Shown one piece after another: positions 52,797 through 62,252 of a stretch of 64,000 nt of DNA. Made by a program: the position numbers and the translations under genes. Source of the stretch: Azorhizobium oxalatiphilum (GTDB lineage Bacteria > Pseudomonadota > Alphaproteobacteria > Rhizobiales > Xanthobacteraceae); assembly GCF_014635325.1 (NCBI RefSeq), contig NZ_BMCT01000005.1, forward strand, positions 248,001 to 312,000. Direction: 5' to 3'. Position 1 is the first letter of the stretch. Every line of letters begins with the position of its first letter. Under the pieces are notes generated by a model, which was not told the origin of the DNA, made no database searches, and saw nothing but the letters and a program-made list of their open reading frames with translations.

Positions 52797-53540
52797 TCAG
52801 ATGGTGCCGCCATTGGCGCGCAGCACCTGCCCGTTGATCCAGCCGCCGTCCGGGCCGGCGAGGAAGGAGACGGTGTTGGCGACGTCCTCGGGCGTTCCGA
52901 GGCGTTCCAGCGGCGCGAGCTTGGCGAACTGGTCCACCAGCGCCTGCGACTTGCCTTCGAAGAACAGCGCGGTGGCGGTGGGGCCGGGGGCGACCGCATT
53001 GACGGTGATGCTGCGACCGCGCAGCTCCTTCGCCAGGACATGGGTGAGGGCTTCCACGCCGGCCTTGGTGGCGGCGTAGATGGCATAGGTGGGCTGGTAG
53101 AGGCCGACCACGCTGGAGGACAGGTTGATGATGCGCCCACCCGTGCGCAGCCGCCGGGAAGCCTCGCGCAGGGTGTTCATGACGCCCTTGAGGTTGATGG
53201 CGATCTGGCTGTCGATGAGGGCGTCGTCCGCCTCGGCGAGGGCGGCGAGCTTCATGATGCCGGCATTGTTCACCAGCACGTCGATGCCGCCGAAAGCCGC
53301 TTCAGCCGCGTCGAACATGCGCCGGACCGCGTCCGCGTCGCTGACGTCCGCCTGCGCGGTGAGCGCCCGGCCGCCGGCCTGCTCGATCTTCGCTGCCAGC
53401 GCCTCGGCCTCCGCGGCCTTGCCGGCATAATTGATGACCACCGTGAAGCCGTCGGCGGCAAGGCGTTCGGCGATGGCTGCGCCGATGCCGCGCGAGGCGC
53501 CGGTAACAAGGGCAACCCTGGGGGGTGGGGTATTGGTCAT
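52797..53540 (-). CDS. Short-chain dehydrogenase/reductase (3-oxoacyl-reductase-like)
   Basis: 247 residues, classical SDR length. VALVTGASRGIGAAIAERLAADG, NNAGIMKLAAL, INLSSSVVGLYQPTYAIYAATKAG (Ser and YxxxK) and a C-terminal GGWINGQVLRANGG. It precedes the other SDR on the minus strand and is divergent from the LysR regulator, so it is the first gene of the regulated pair. Confidence 0.92.
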   Translation of the reverse strand: MTNTPPPRVALVTGASRGIGAAIAERLAADGFTVVINYAGKAAEAEALAAKIEQAGGRALTAQADVSDADAVRRMFDAAEAAFGGIDVLVNNAGIMKLAALAEADDALIDSQIAINLKGVMNTLREASRRLRTGGRIINLSSSVVGLYQPTYAIYAATKAGVEALTHVLAKELRGRSITVNAVAPGPTATALFFEGKSQALVDQFAKLAPLERLGTPEDVANTVSFLAGPDGGWINGQVLRANGGTI

Positions 53541-53629
53541 GGGAAGTCTCCGTGCTGCGGAGCCGCATTGGCGCGACGTCCATGAGCAGCAGGATGGTTA
53601 TTCCCCTGTCCCGATCTTTTATAATCACC

Positions 53630-53652
53630 CACTATCCGGCTTCACTATCCGG
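53630..53652. promoter_or_regulatory. Tandem repeat CACTATCCGG in the SDR/LysR divergent promoter
   Basis: CACTATCCGG occurs at 53630-53639 and 53643-53652, exactly 13 bp apart, in the 130-bp gap between the divergent SDR and LysR genes. It is a plausible operator for the LysR protein. Confidence 0.5.
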
Positions 53653-53669
53653 ATTGAACGAACAGTTAG

Positions 53670-54569
53670 ATGGATCGCTTCGACGCCATGCGGGTGTTTT
53701 CCCGCGTTGTGGAACGCCGCAGCTTCACGGCGGCGGCCTCCGATCTCGGCCTGCCGCGCTCGACCGTCACCGATGCGGTGAAGCAGGTGGAGGCGCGTCT
53801 CGGGGTGCGGCTGCTCCAGCGCACCACGCGCCATGTGAGCCCGACGCTGGACGGCGAGGCCTATTACCAGCGCTGCCTTGCCATTCTCGCGGACGTGGAG
53901 GATGCGGAGGGGGCATTTGCCGGTGCCAAGCCCAAGGGCTTGCTGCGGGTGGACGTGCACGGCACGCTGGCCCGGCATTTCCTGATGCCGGGGCTGCCGG
54001 CCTTCCTCGCGACCTATCCCGACATCGCCTTTTTCATGGGCGAGGCCGATCGCTTCGTGGACCCTGTGCGCGAGGGGTTCGACTGCGTGCTGCGGGTTGG
54101 CGTCCCGCAGCTGAGCGACATGATCGCCCGTCGCGTGGCGCTGCTGGACGAGGTCACGCTTGCGGCGCCCTCCTATCTTGAGGCCCACGGCGTTCCGGAG
54201 CATCCCGATGAACTGCTGGACGGGCATCGGATGGTGGGCTTCCTCTCCACCGCCACGGGAAGCCTGCTGCCGCTGGAATTCACCATCGGGGACATGGTGC
54301 GGGAGATCATCCTGCCGGTCACGGTTTCGCTAAACGCGGCGGAAAGCCTGCTCGCGGCAGCGAAGCTGGGATTCGGGCTCATGCAGATGCCGCGCTACCA
54401 TGCCGAGGCGGCGCTTGGAGCAGGCGAACTGGTGGAAGTGCTGGCGGATTTTCCACCGACACCGACACCCGTTTCTCTGCTCTATCCCCGCAGCCGCCAG
54501 CTCTCGCCGCGCGTGCGGGTGTTCATCGACTGGCTGGTCCGGGAGTTCGCCCGCGCCAGCCGCGCCTGA
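53670..54569 (+). CDS. LysR family transcriptional regulator
   Basis: 299 residues. The helix-turn-helix is at about 17-37 (RSFTAAASDLGLPRSTVTDAVKQVEARLG), followed by RLLQRTTRHVSPTLDGEAYY, the standard LysR linker start. The effector domain has the usual two-lobe pattern. It is close to the AaeR/DmlR subgroup by the opening MDRFDAMRVFSRVVE. The natural target is the divergent pair of SDR genes. Confidence 0.93.
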   Translation: MDRFDAMRVFSRVVERRSFTAAASDLGLPRSTVTDAVKQVEARLGVRLLQRTTRHVSPTLDGEAYYQRCLAILADVEDAEGAFAGAKPKGLLRVDVHGTLARHFLMPGLPAFLATYPDIAFFMGEADRFVDPVREGFDCVLRVGVPQLSDMIARRVALLDEVTLAAPSYLEAHGVPEHPDELLDGHRMVGFLSTATGSLLPLEFTIGDMVREIILPVTVSLNAAESLLAAAKLGFGLMQMPRYHAEAALGAGELVEVLADFPPTPTPVSLLYPRSRQLSPRVRVFIDWLVREFARASRA

Positions 54570-54572
54570 GGT

Positions 54573-55742
54573 TCAGGCCGCCCGGTTGCCGAGGCCGAGC
54601 TTCATCACAGTCCGCCGCAGGGGTGTGATGCGGTCCAGCAGATAGAGGCCGAAGCCGCGCACGCCCTGCACCGGCACGAGGTCGGAGAGCAACGAGCGGT
54701 TGAGCAGGTCCACCGCCGTCATGCGGCCATGGATGTCCTTGTCGCGGGCGCTGGCATATCGCTTCAGCATGGCCTCGCCGCCGATCTCGCCGCCGGCCTC
54801 GTTGGCCAGATCGATCAGGGTCGCCGCGTCGCGCAGGCCGAGGTTGAGGCCCTGCGCGCCGATGGGCGGCATGATGTGGGCGGCCTCCGCCATGAGTGCC
54901 ACGCGGGGGGCGGTGATGCTGCGGGCGGTCTCGGCCACCAGCGGGAAGGCGGCGCGGCCTTCCTCCACCTCGAACGAGCCGAGGACCGACTGCGCCCGGC
55001 GCTCCATGGCCCCGGCGAGCGCGGCCGGCTCCAGTCCGAGCAGGCGCACGGCCTCCCGGTCATCCACCACGCAGACGATGCTGGAGCGGTCGCCGCGCAG
55101 CGGCACCAGCGTGAAGGGGCCGGTTTCGGTGTGGAACTCGATGGACGTGTCCCAGTGGGGCTGGGTGTGGCGCACGATGGCGGTGACGGCCACCTGCGGA
55201 TACTCGCGCCGCTTCATGCCGATGCCACAGGCCTCGCGGACCCGCGACTGGCGGCCATCGGCGGCCACGACGAGCCTGGTGGCGACGCTGTTGCCATCGT
55301 CGAGCGCGAGGTGGGCCAGCGTGCCTTCCACCTTCAGGTCGGTGAGCGAGGCTTTCACGAGGGTGAGGTTGGGCGCTTCCGCTGCGGCATCCGCCAGCGT
55401 GCGCCGCAGCGGGTCGTTCTCGATATTGTAGCCGAAGGCCTCAAGCCCGATCTCGCTGGACTTGAAGGTGACTTCCGGGGCGCGGATCAGCCGGCGGGTG
55501 CCGTCGATGATGCGCATGTCGCGCAGCGGCGCGGTGTGGGGCAGCAGGCGCTCCCACACGCCGAAGCGCTCCAGAATCGGGATCGAGGTGCCGAGCAGTG
55601 CGGTCGTGCGATGATCGACGCCGCGCTCGGGGCCGGTGACGAGCACCGTCTGCCAGCCCGCCTTCGCGAATCCGATGGCTGCCGCAAGGCCAGCGGGGCC
55701 CGCGCCGACAACAGCGACTTCCGCCTCGATGATCTGCGACAT
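54573..55742 (-). CDS. UbiH/UbiF/COQ6 family FAD-dependent hydroxylase
   Basis: 389 residues from ATG 55742. The FAD motif is EAEVAVVGAGPAGLAAAIGFAKAG, then RTTALLGTSIPILERFGVW (UbiH-type second motif) and VALMAEAAHIMPPIGAQGLNLGLRDAATL, where AAHIMPPIGAQGLNLGLRD stands for the DAAH...PxxGQGxNxGxxD signature with Glu instead of the usual Asp. It would hydroxylate the ubiquinone ring. Which carbon (UbiH, UbiI, UbiF or UbiL) cannot be decided from sequence alone. The stop is 4 bases from the LysR stop (convergent). Confidence 0.88.
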   Translation of the reverse strand: MSQIIEAEVAVVGAGPAGLAAAIGFAKAGWQTVLVTGPERGVDHRTTALLGTSIPILERFGVWERLLPHTAPLRDMRIIDGTRRLIRAPEVTFKSSEIGLEAFGYNIENDPLRRTLADAAAEAPNLTLVKASLTDLKVEGTLAHLALDDGNSVATRLVVAADGRQSRVREACGIGMKRREYPQVAVTAIVRHTQPHWDTSIEFHTETGPFTLVPLRGDRSSIVCVVDDREAVRLLGLEPAALAGAMERRAQSVLGSFEVEEGRAAFPLVAETARSITAPRVALMAEAAHIMPPIGAQGLNLGLRDAATLIDLANEAGGEIGGEAMLKRYASARDKDIHGRMTAVDLLNRSLLSDLVPVQGVRGFGLYLLDRITPLRRTVMKLGLGNRAA

Positions 55743-55984
55743 GCTCAGTCTCCGTCCTCTTGCGGCGCCGGCGGCACTGGGGACCACCTTCCGACGTCGC
55801 GCATTCTAGCGCCTCGGCGAACGGCAGTCGCCGCGCGCATCGTCCCTATGACACAACGCCTCAGCATCGTGGCAAACGAATGTGGGGAATTAGGCATTCG
55901 CTTGTGCAAAGCAGCATGCGGCGTGGCTTGCCGCTCGCGCCTCAAGACCTATGATCCCAACCGCTTTTGCTGAGGGAGGGCGCG

Positions 55985-56959
55985 ATGGTTGCGGCGGTTC
56001 GGGTGCATAAGGTGGGTGGGCCCGACGTTCTCACCCTGGAGCAGGTGGATCTGCCGCCCCCCGGTCCCGGCGAGGTGCGCCTGCGCCACACCGCCATCGG
56101 CCTCAATTTCGTGGACACCTATTTCCGTTCCGGCCTCTACAAGGCGCCGGCCCTTCCCTTCGTCCCCGGCAGCGAGGGCGCAGGCGAGGTGGAAGCGGTG
56201 GGTCCGCATGTGGAGGGCTTCCACGTGGGCGACCGGGTGGCCTACGCCACCGCCATGGGCGCCTATGCGGAAGCGCGAAACATCCCCGCCAGCGCCCTCA
56301 TTCACCTGCCTGATGCCATCGACGACCGCACCGCCGCCGCCATGATGCTGAAGGGCATGACGGCGCAATATCTGGTCAAGCACACCCATCCGGTGAAGCC
56401 CGGTGACGTGGTGCTGATCCAGGCCGCCGCCGGCGGGGTGGGCCTCATCCTCGCCCAGTGGGCCAATGCGCTGGGGGCCACCGTTATCGGCACCGTGGGC
56501 TCCAAGGCCAAGGCGGAACTGGCGCTGGCCAGCGGAACCGATCACGCCATCCTCTATCGCGAGGAGGATTTCGTGCATCGGGTGAAGGAGATCACCAACG
56601 GCAAGATGTGCGACGTGGTCTATGACGGCGTGGGGCAGGCGACCTATCCCAAGTCGCTGGACTGCCTGAAGCCGTTCGGCCTGTGGGTGAGCTTCGGCAA
56701 TGCCTCCGGCGCCATCCGCGACTTCGATTTGCTCACCCTCTCGCAGAAGGGCTCGCTCTACGCCACCCGGCCGACGCTCGGCACCCATGTGGCCACGCGT
56801 GCCGCGCTGGTGGCCACCGCCAACGATCTGTTCGAGGCGGTGCTGACCGGGGCGGTCAAGGTGCCTGTGCACCAGACCTATGCCCTGAAGGACGTACAGA
56901 AGGCCCATCGCGATCTGGAAAGCCGCGCCACCACGGGCTCGACGCTGCTGCTGCCCTGA
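55985..56959 (+). CDS. qor: Quinone oxidoreductase (zeta-crystallin-like MDR family)
   Basis: 324 residues from ATG 55985, which follows GAGGGAGGG. The medium-chain reductase fold without zinc: GPDVLTLEQVDLPPPGPGEVRLRHTAIGLNFVDTYFRSGLY, then the NADPH site VVLIQAAAGGVGLILAQWANALGA. It reduces quinones with NADPH. 240 bp from the divergent UbiH-type gene. Confidence 0.93.
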   Translation: MVAAVRVHKVGGPDVLTLEQVDLPPPGPGEVRLRHTAIGLNFVDTYFRSGLYKAPALPFVPGSEGAGEVEAVGPHVEGFHVGDRVAYATAMGAYAEARNIPASALIHLPDAIDDRTAAAMMLKGMTAQYLVKHTHPVKPGDVVLIQAAAGGVGLILAQWANALGATVIGTVGSKAKAELALASGTDHAILYREEDFVHRVKEITNGKMCDVVYDGVGQATYPKSLDCLKPFGLWVSFGNASGAIRDFDLLTLSQKGSLYATRPTLGTHVATRAALVATANDLFEAVLTGAVKVPVHQTYALKDVQKAHRDLESRATTGSTLLLP

Positions 56960-57136
56960 TGCGCGGAGGAGGGCACGGGTTCCGGCATTGCCGGAGCCTT
57001 AACCAGATCGGCAGCGACGGCGCAAAATTGTGCGGCGCAGCTTGCGTCGCGGCCCGCGCTTCATGATATGCACCATGGAATATATTGACACGGCGGCCCT
57101 CCCGGCACGTCCGTGCAGCGACGGACCGTTCCGGCC

Positions 57137-59353
57137 ATGATGCGCCAATACGAGCTCGTCGATCGCGTTCGACGGTACAACCCCCAGACCGACGAAGCGC
57201 TTCTCGACCGCGCTTATGTCTACGCCATGAAGGCGCACGGCACGCAGGTGCGCGCCTCGGGTGATCCGTACTTCTCGCACCCGCTCGAAGTGGCCGCGAT
57301 CCTCACCGATCTGAAGCTGGACGACGCCACCATCGTGGCGGCGCTGCTGCACGACACCATCGAGGACACCGACGCCACCAAGGCCGAGATCGAGCGCCTG
57401 TTCGGCGCACAGATCGCGCAGCTGGTGGAGGGGCTCACCAAGATCAAGAAGCTGGACCTCGTGTCCAAGCAGGCCAAACAGGCAGAGAATCTCCGCAAGC
57501 TGCTGCTCGCCATCGCCGATGATGTGCGCGTGTTGCTGGTGAAGCTGGCCGACCGCCTGCACAACATGCGCACGCTCCAGTACGTGCCGACGGAGAAGCG
57601 GGACCGGGTCGCGCAGGAGACGCTGGACATCTATGCGCCGCTCGCCGCGCGCATGGGTATGCAGGAGATGCGCGAGGAGCTGGAAGACCTCGCCTTCCGC
57701 CAGCTCATGCCGGAAGCCTACCAGTCCATCACCGAGCGCGTGGAGGAACTGCGCGAGCGCAACGGGCCGCTGGTACAGGAGATCGAGCAGGAGCTGGAGG
57801 CGGAACTCCAGCGCCGCGACATGCAGGCCGAAGTGAAGGGACGCGAGAAGCGGCCGCATTCCATCTGGGGCAAGATGGAGCGCAAGGCCATTTCGTTCGA
57901 GCAGCTCTCGGACCTCTACGGCTTCCGCATCATCGTGGAGAGCGTGGAAGATTGTTATCGCGCGCTCGGCCTCGTCCACACCAAGTGGGCCATCGTGCCG
58001 GGGCGTTTCAAGGACTACATCTCCACCCCGAAGCCCAACGACTACCGCTCGCTGCACACCACGGTGATCGGCCCGCGCCGGCAGCGCGTGGAACTGCAGA
58101 TCCGCACCCACGACATGGACGAGATCGCCGAATACGGCATCGCGGCCCACGCGCTCTACAAGGACGATTCAGGCGCCCCCGGCGTGATGCTCTCCAACGA
58201 GAGCCGCGCCTACGCCTGGCTGCGCAAGACCATCGAGAACCTGGCGCAGGGCCTCTCCCCGGAAGAGTTTCTGGAGCACACCAAGCTCGAGCTGTTCCAC
58301 GATCAGGTGTTCTGCTTCACCCCAAAGGGCCGCCTCATCGCGCTGCCCCGCAAGGCGACGCCCATCGATTTTGCCTATGCGGTGCACACCGACGTCGGCA
58401 ACACGGCGGTGGGCTGCAAGATCAACGGCAACATCGCTCCCCTCGTCTCCGAGCTGAAGAATGGCGACGAGGTGGAGATCATCACCTCCAAGGCCCAGAC
58501 CCCGCCCGGCGCGTGGGAGACCATCGCCGTCACCGGCAAGGCGCGCGCCGCCGTGCGCCGCGCCACCCGCGCGGCGGTGCGGGCGCAATATGCCGGCCTT
58601 GGCCGCAAGATCTCCGAGCGCGCCTTCTCGCGGGCGGGAAAACCCTTCTCCGACGAGGCGGTGGCCAAGGGCATGTCGCGCCTTGCCCGCACGGCGGTGG
58701 AGGATGTGTTCGCGGCGGTGGGGCGAGGCGAGATCAAGACCGACGATCTCATCCGCGCCGTCCATCCCGACTGGACGGCCCAGCGCCCCGAAGAGCGCGT
58801 GGCGGGCAGCCGCGCCCATGGCGAGGGCTGGTTCGAGCTGAAGAAGGGCCACAACCTCAAGTTCAAGATCCCGGAAGGCGCCGAGGAGGCGGAGACGCTC
58901 GCCGCGATCCCGATCCGGGGCAACAATGCCAACCTGCCGGTGCGCTTCGCGCCCGATGGCGGCGCGGTGCCTGGAGATCGCATCGTCGGCATTCTGGCGC
59001 CGGGGGAGGGGATCACCATCTATCCCATCCAGTCCAGCGCGTTGCAGGATTTCGAAGATACGCCGGAACGCTGGCTCGACGTGCGCTGGGACGTGGATGA
59101 GCTGTCCGATGGCCGTTTCCCGGCCCGCATCCGCGTGACCGCGCTGAACGAGCCGGGCACGCTCGGGCAGGTGGCGAGCGTCATCGGCGAGCGCAACGGC
59201 AACATTCAGGGGCTGGAGATGCGCTCGCGCTCGCCGGACTTCACCGAGCTTCTGATCGATCTCGAAGTGTTCGACCTGCGCCATCTGAATGGCATCCTGA
59301 CCGACCTGCGCGGCCGGCCCGTGGTATCCAGCGCCGAGCGCGTGAACGGCTGA
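57137..59353 (+). CDS. rel: Bifunctional (p)ppGpp synthetase/hydrolase
   Basis: 738 residues from ATG 57137 (MMRQYELVDRVRRYNP). The single Rel/Spo enzyme typical of alphaproteobacteria. An HD hydrolase domain with HPLEVAAIL and LLHDTIEDTDAT, a synthetase domain with RIIVESVEDCYRALG, KDYISTPKPNDYRSLHTTV and EYGIAAH, a TGS domain (VFCFTPKGRLIALPRKATPIDFAYAVHTDVG) and a C-terminal ACT domain (ARIRVTALNEPGTLGQVASVIGERN). Both catalytic halves look intact, so it makes and destroys the alarmone. Confidence 0.96.
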   Translation: MMRQYELVDRVRRYNPQTDEALLDRAYVYAMKAHGTQVRASGDPYFSHPLEVAAILTDLKLDDATIVAALLHDTIEDTDATKAEIERLFGAQIAQLVEGLTKIKKLDLVSKQAKQAENLRKLLLAIADDVRVLLVKLADRLHNMRTLQYVPTEKRDRVAQETLDIYAPLAARMGMQEMREELEDLAFRQLMPEAYQSITERVEELRERNGPLVQEIEQELEAELQRRDMQAEVKGREKRPHSIWGKMERKAISFEQLSDLYGFRIIVESVEDCYRALGLVHTKWAIVPGRFKDYISTPKPNDYRSLHTTVIGPRRQRVELQIRTHDMDEIAEYGIAAHALYKDDSGAPGVMLSNESRAYAWLRKTIENLAQGLSPEEFLEHTKLELFHDQVFCFTPKGRLIALPRKATPIDFAYAVHTDVGNTAVGCKINGNIAPLVSELKNGDEVEIITSKAQTPPGAWETIAVTGKARAAVRRATRAAVRAQYAGLGRKISERAFSRAGKPFSDEAVAKGMSRLARTAVEDVFAAVGRGEIKTDDLIRAVHPDWTAQRPEERVAGSRAHGEGWFELKKGHNLKFKIPEGAEEAETLAAIPIRGNNANLPVRFAPDGGAVPGDRIVGILAPGEGITIYPIQSSALQDFEDTPERWLDVRWDVDELSDGRFPARIRVTALNEPGTLGQVASVIGERNGNIQGLEMRSRSPDFTELLIDLEVFDLRHLNGILTDLRGRPVVSSAERVNG

Positions 59354-59392
59354 GTCCACTGGCAACACGCTGCGCCGAAGGAGAGTGATGAG

Positions 59393-60160
59393 ATGAGTTC
59401 CGCCGCCCCCATCCGCCTCGGCCTGAACATTGACCACGTGGCCACCGTGCGGAACGCGCGCGGCGGGGCCTTGCCCGATCCGGTGCGGGCGGCCTTGCTC
59501 GCCGCCTCCTGCGGGGTGGACGGCATCACCGCCCATCTGCGCGAGGACCGTCGCCACATCCGCGATGCCGATATCGCCCGCATCCGTGCCGAGGTGGCGC
59601 TGCCGCTGAATTTCGAGATGGCCGCCACCGACGAGATGGTGGAGATCGCCCTGCGCACCAAGCCCCACGCCTGCTGCCTCGTGCCGGAGCGCCGCGAAGA
59701 GCGCACCACCGAGGGCGGGCTGGACGCGGCGGGCCTGGCCGCGGACCTCAAGCCGAAGATCGCGGCGCTGAATGCCGCCGGCATCCGCGTTTCGCTGTTC
59801 ATCGCCGCCGATCCGGTGCAGATCGCGGCGGCCCGCGCGCTGAATGCGGCGGTGATCGAGCTGCACACCGGCAGCTGGTGCGAGGCGGTGGCCGCGGGCC
59901 ACGTGGCGGAAGCGGAGGCCGAGTTCGCGCGCCTTGCCGCCGGTGCCCGTGAGGCGGCGGCGCTGGGGCTGGAGGTCCATGCCGGCCACGGCCTCGATTA
60001 CGAGACCGCCGAGACGATCGCCGCCTTGCCGGAGATCGCAGAACTGAACATCGGGCATTTCATGATCGGCGAGGCCATCTTCGAGGGCCTGCCGGGGGTC
60101 GTGCAGCTGATGCGCGAAGCCATGGAGCGGGGGCGTTCTCAGGGAGGACTTGCCGCATGA
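59393..60160 (+). CDS. pdxJ: Pyridoxine 5'-phosphate synthase
   Basis: 255 residues. Condenses 1-deoxy-xylulose phosphate with aminoacetone phosphate in the DXP-dependent vitamin B6 route. [46 protein letters not shown] and [31 protein letters not shown] are the family's phosphate and substrate loops. Its stop overlaps the acpS start by four bases, a widely conserved pairing. Confidence 0.96.
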   Translation: MSSAAPIRLGLNIDHVATVRNARGGALPDPVRAALLAASCGVDGITAHLREDRRHIRDADIARIRAEVALPLNFEMAATDEMVEIALRTKPHACCLVPERREERTTEGGLDAAGLAADLKPKIAALNAAGIRVSLFIAADPVQIAAARALNAAVIELHTGSWCEAVAAGHVAEAEAEFARLAAGAREAAALGLEVHAGHGLDYETAETIAALPEIAELNIGHFMIGEAIFEGLPGVVQLMREAMERGRSQGGLAA

Positions 60161-60567
60161 TTCTCGGCATCGGTTCGGATTTCTCCGACGCACGGCGCAT
60201 CGAAAAGTCGCTGGAGCGCTTCGGCCCCCGTTTCGTGGAACGCGTGTTCACGCCGCTTGAGCGGGCCAAGGCCGAGCGCCGGGCGCGCCCATGGGAGACC
60301 TATGCCAAGCGATTCGCCGCCAAGGAAGCCTGCGCCAAGGCACTGGGCACCGGCATCGCGCGCGGCGTGTTCTGGCGCGACATCGGCGTGGTCAATCTTC
60401 CGTCCGGCCAGCCCACGATCAAGCTCACCGGCGGCGCAGCGGCGCGGCTGGCCGAGATGGTGCCCGAGGGCTACGAGCCACGCATCAACCTGTCGCTGAC
60501 CGACGAGGGGCCGCTGTCCGCCGCCTATGTGATCATCAGCGCGGAGCCCATCGGCACGCCGGGTTGA
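60157..60567 (+). CDS. acpS: Holo-[acyl-carrier-protein] synthase
   Basis: 136 residues. Transfers phosphopantetheine from CoA to acyl carrier protein. [22 protein letters not shown] has the Asp that binds magnesium, and [18 protein letters not shown] carries the Glu and Lys of the active site. Translationally coupled to pdxJ (ATGA overlap). Confidence 0.95.
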   Translation: MILGIGSDFSDARRIEKSLERFGPRFVERVFTPLERAKAERRARPWETYAKRFAAKEACAKALGTGIARGVFWRDIGVVNLPSGQPTIKLTGGAAARLAEMVPEGYEPRINLSLTDEGPLSAAYVIISAEPIGTPG

Positions 60568-60792
60568 CGCAACGTAGGGTTTGCGGGTTGCCGATTTGCA
60601 CGCGATGTCGTGATGCAAAGGCCGGGCACGGCCCCTGTGCGGCGGGCTGTGCGCGTTGCCGCAGGCCTTTGAAACGTCTATAGCAGCACCACCCGCACCG
60701 TGAGTCCTGATGCCGTAGCGAGAAGGGTTTTCGGACCTGTTTTCGGCACAGTTTTCTGCACACTGCGCGGACCTTGTTGCACCGGACACTCT

Positions 60793-61545
60793 ATGACCGC
60801 GACCAGTGACTCCAAAAAGGACGGCGGATTTCTCGAAACCGTCCGCGTTATCGTCCATGCGCTGCTGATCGCATTGGTGATCCGTACGCTGCTGTTCCAG
60901 CCCTTCAACATTCCTTCGGGATCCATGAAGGACACGCTGCTGATCGGCGATTATCTGTTCGTGTCGAAATACAGCTACGGTTATTCGCGCTTCTCGATTC
61001 CGTTCTCGCCGCCGCTGTTCCAGGGCCGCATCTGGAGCAAGGAACCCACGCGCGGCGACGTGGTGGTGTTCAAGCTGCCGAAGGACAACGAGACCGACTA
61101 CATCAAGCGTGTGGTCGGCCTGCCCGGCGACAGCATCCAGATGATCGACGGCGTGCTGAACATCAACGGCGTGCCGGTGAAGCGCGAGCGCCTGACCGAC
61201 GTGGTCGAGGATGACGGCTCTGGCCGCAAGGTTCCGATCAAGCGCTGGCGCGAGACCCTGCCGAACGGCGTCTCCTACGAGACGCTCGATATCGTGGACA
61301 ACGGTTTCTACGACAACACGCAGGTCTATCAGGTGCCGGTTGGCCATTATTTCATGATGGGCGACAACCGCGACAATTCCGCCGACAGCCGCGTGCTCAG
61401 CCAGGTGGGCTATGTGCCGTTCGACAATCTGGTCGGCAAGGCGCAGATGATCTTCTTCTCCATCGATGAACATGCATCCCCGTGGCAGGTCTGGACCTGG
61501 CCCTGGACGGTGCGGTGGTCGCGCATCTTCAGCATGGTGCGATGA
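60793..61545 (+). CDS. lepB: Signal peptidase I
   Basis: 250 residues from ATG 60793. One N-terminal membrane helix (VRVIVHALLIALVIRTLLF), then the periplasmic catalytic domain. The nucleophile is Ser44 in IPSGSMKDTLL and the general base is Lys105 in DYIKRVVGLPGD. GDNRDNSADSR is the conserved box E. Upstream 225 bp carry no gene and probably the promoter of lepB-rnc-era-recO. Its stop overlaps rnc as ATGA. Confidence 0.96.
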   Translation: MTATSDSKKDGGFLETVRVIVHALLIALVIRTLLFQPFNIPSGSMKDTLLIGDYLFVSKYSYGYSRFSIPFSPPLFQGRIWSKEPTRGDVVVFKLPKDNETDYIKRVVGLPGDSIQMIDGVLNINGVPVKRERLTDVVEDDGSGRKVPIKRWRETLPNGVSYETLDIVDNGFYDNTQVYQVPVGHYFMMGDNRDNSADSRVLSQVGYVPFDNLVGKAQMIFFSIDEHASPWQVWTWPWTVRWSRIFSMVR

Positions 61546-62252
61546 GCGAGCCCGCCCCAGATCTCAAGCAGCTTGAAGCCCGCATCGGGCATGTCTTCGC
61601 CGATTCCGAACTGCTGGTACTCGCGCTGACCCATATCAGCGTGGTGAAGGGGAGCGCGCCGCGCGTGCGCTCCTACCAGCGTCTGGAATTCCTCGGCGAC
61701 CACGTGCTCGGCAGCGTGGTTTCGCATATGCTGTACTCAACCTTCCCGCAGGCGGAGGAGGGCGAGCTTTCCCGCCGCCTCGCCGAGCTGGTGCGCGAGG
61801 AAGCCTGCGCCGAGGTGGCGCAGGACATGGGCCTTGGCCCCCATCTGAGGCTTGGGCCGGGCGAGACCCAGTCCGGCGCCCGCCAGCGCCGGGCGATCCT
61901 CGCCGACGTGGCCGAGGCGGTGGTGGCGGCGGTCTATCTGGACGGCGGCTATCCGGCCGCCACCGCCCTTGTGGAACGCTTCTGGCGCTCCCGGCTGGAG
62001 GCGCCCCGGCGTCCGCTGCGGGATCCGAAGACGGTGCTGCAGGAATGGGCGCAGGGACGCGGCCTTCCGCCCCCCGCCTATCGGGACATCGGCCGCTCGG
62101 GCCCGGATCACGCGCCAAGCTTCCGCGTGGCGGTGGACCTGCCGGGCCTGAAATCCGCCGAGGCCGACGGCGGATCCAAGCAGACGGCGCAGAAGGCGGC
62201 CGCAGCAGCTTTTCTCGCCCGCGAGGGCGTGGTGACGGAGAATTCTGAATGA
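61542..62252 (+). CDS. rnc: Ribonuclease III
   Basis: 236 residues from ATG 61542. Cuts double-stranded RNA in rRNA and mRNA maturation. The RNase III signature is QRLEFLGDHVLGSV (catalytic Glu and Asp), and a second acidic cluster DVAEAVVAAVYLDGG follows. The C-terminal double-stranded RNA-binding domain has DPKTVLQEWAQGRG and GGSKQTAQKAAAAAFL. Overlaps lepB and era by four bases on each side. Confidence 0.96.
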   Translation: MSEPAPDLKQLEARIGHVFADSELLVLALTHISVVKGSAPRVRSYQRLEFLGDHVLGSVVSHMLYSTFPQAEEGELSRRLAELVREEACAEVAQDMGLGPHLRLGPGETQSGARQRRAILADVAEAVVAAVYLDGGYPAATALVERFWRSRLEAPRRPLRDPKTVLQEWAQGRGLPPPAYRDIGRSGPDHAPSFRVAVDLPGLKSAEADGGSKQTAQKAAAAAFLAREGVVTENSE

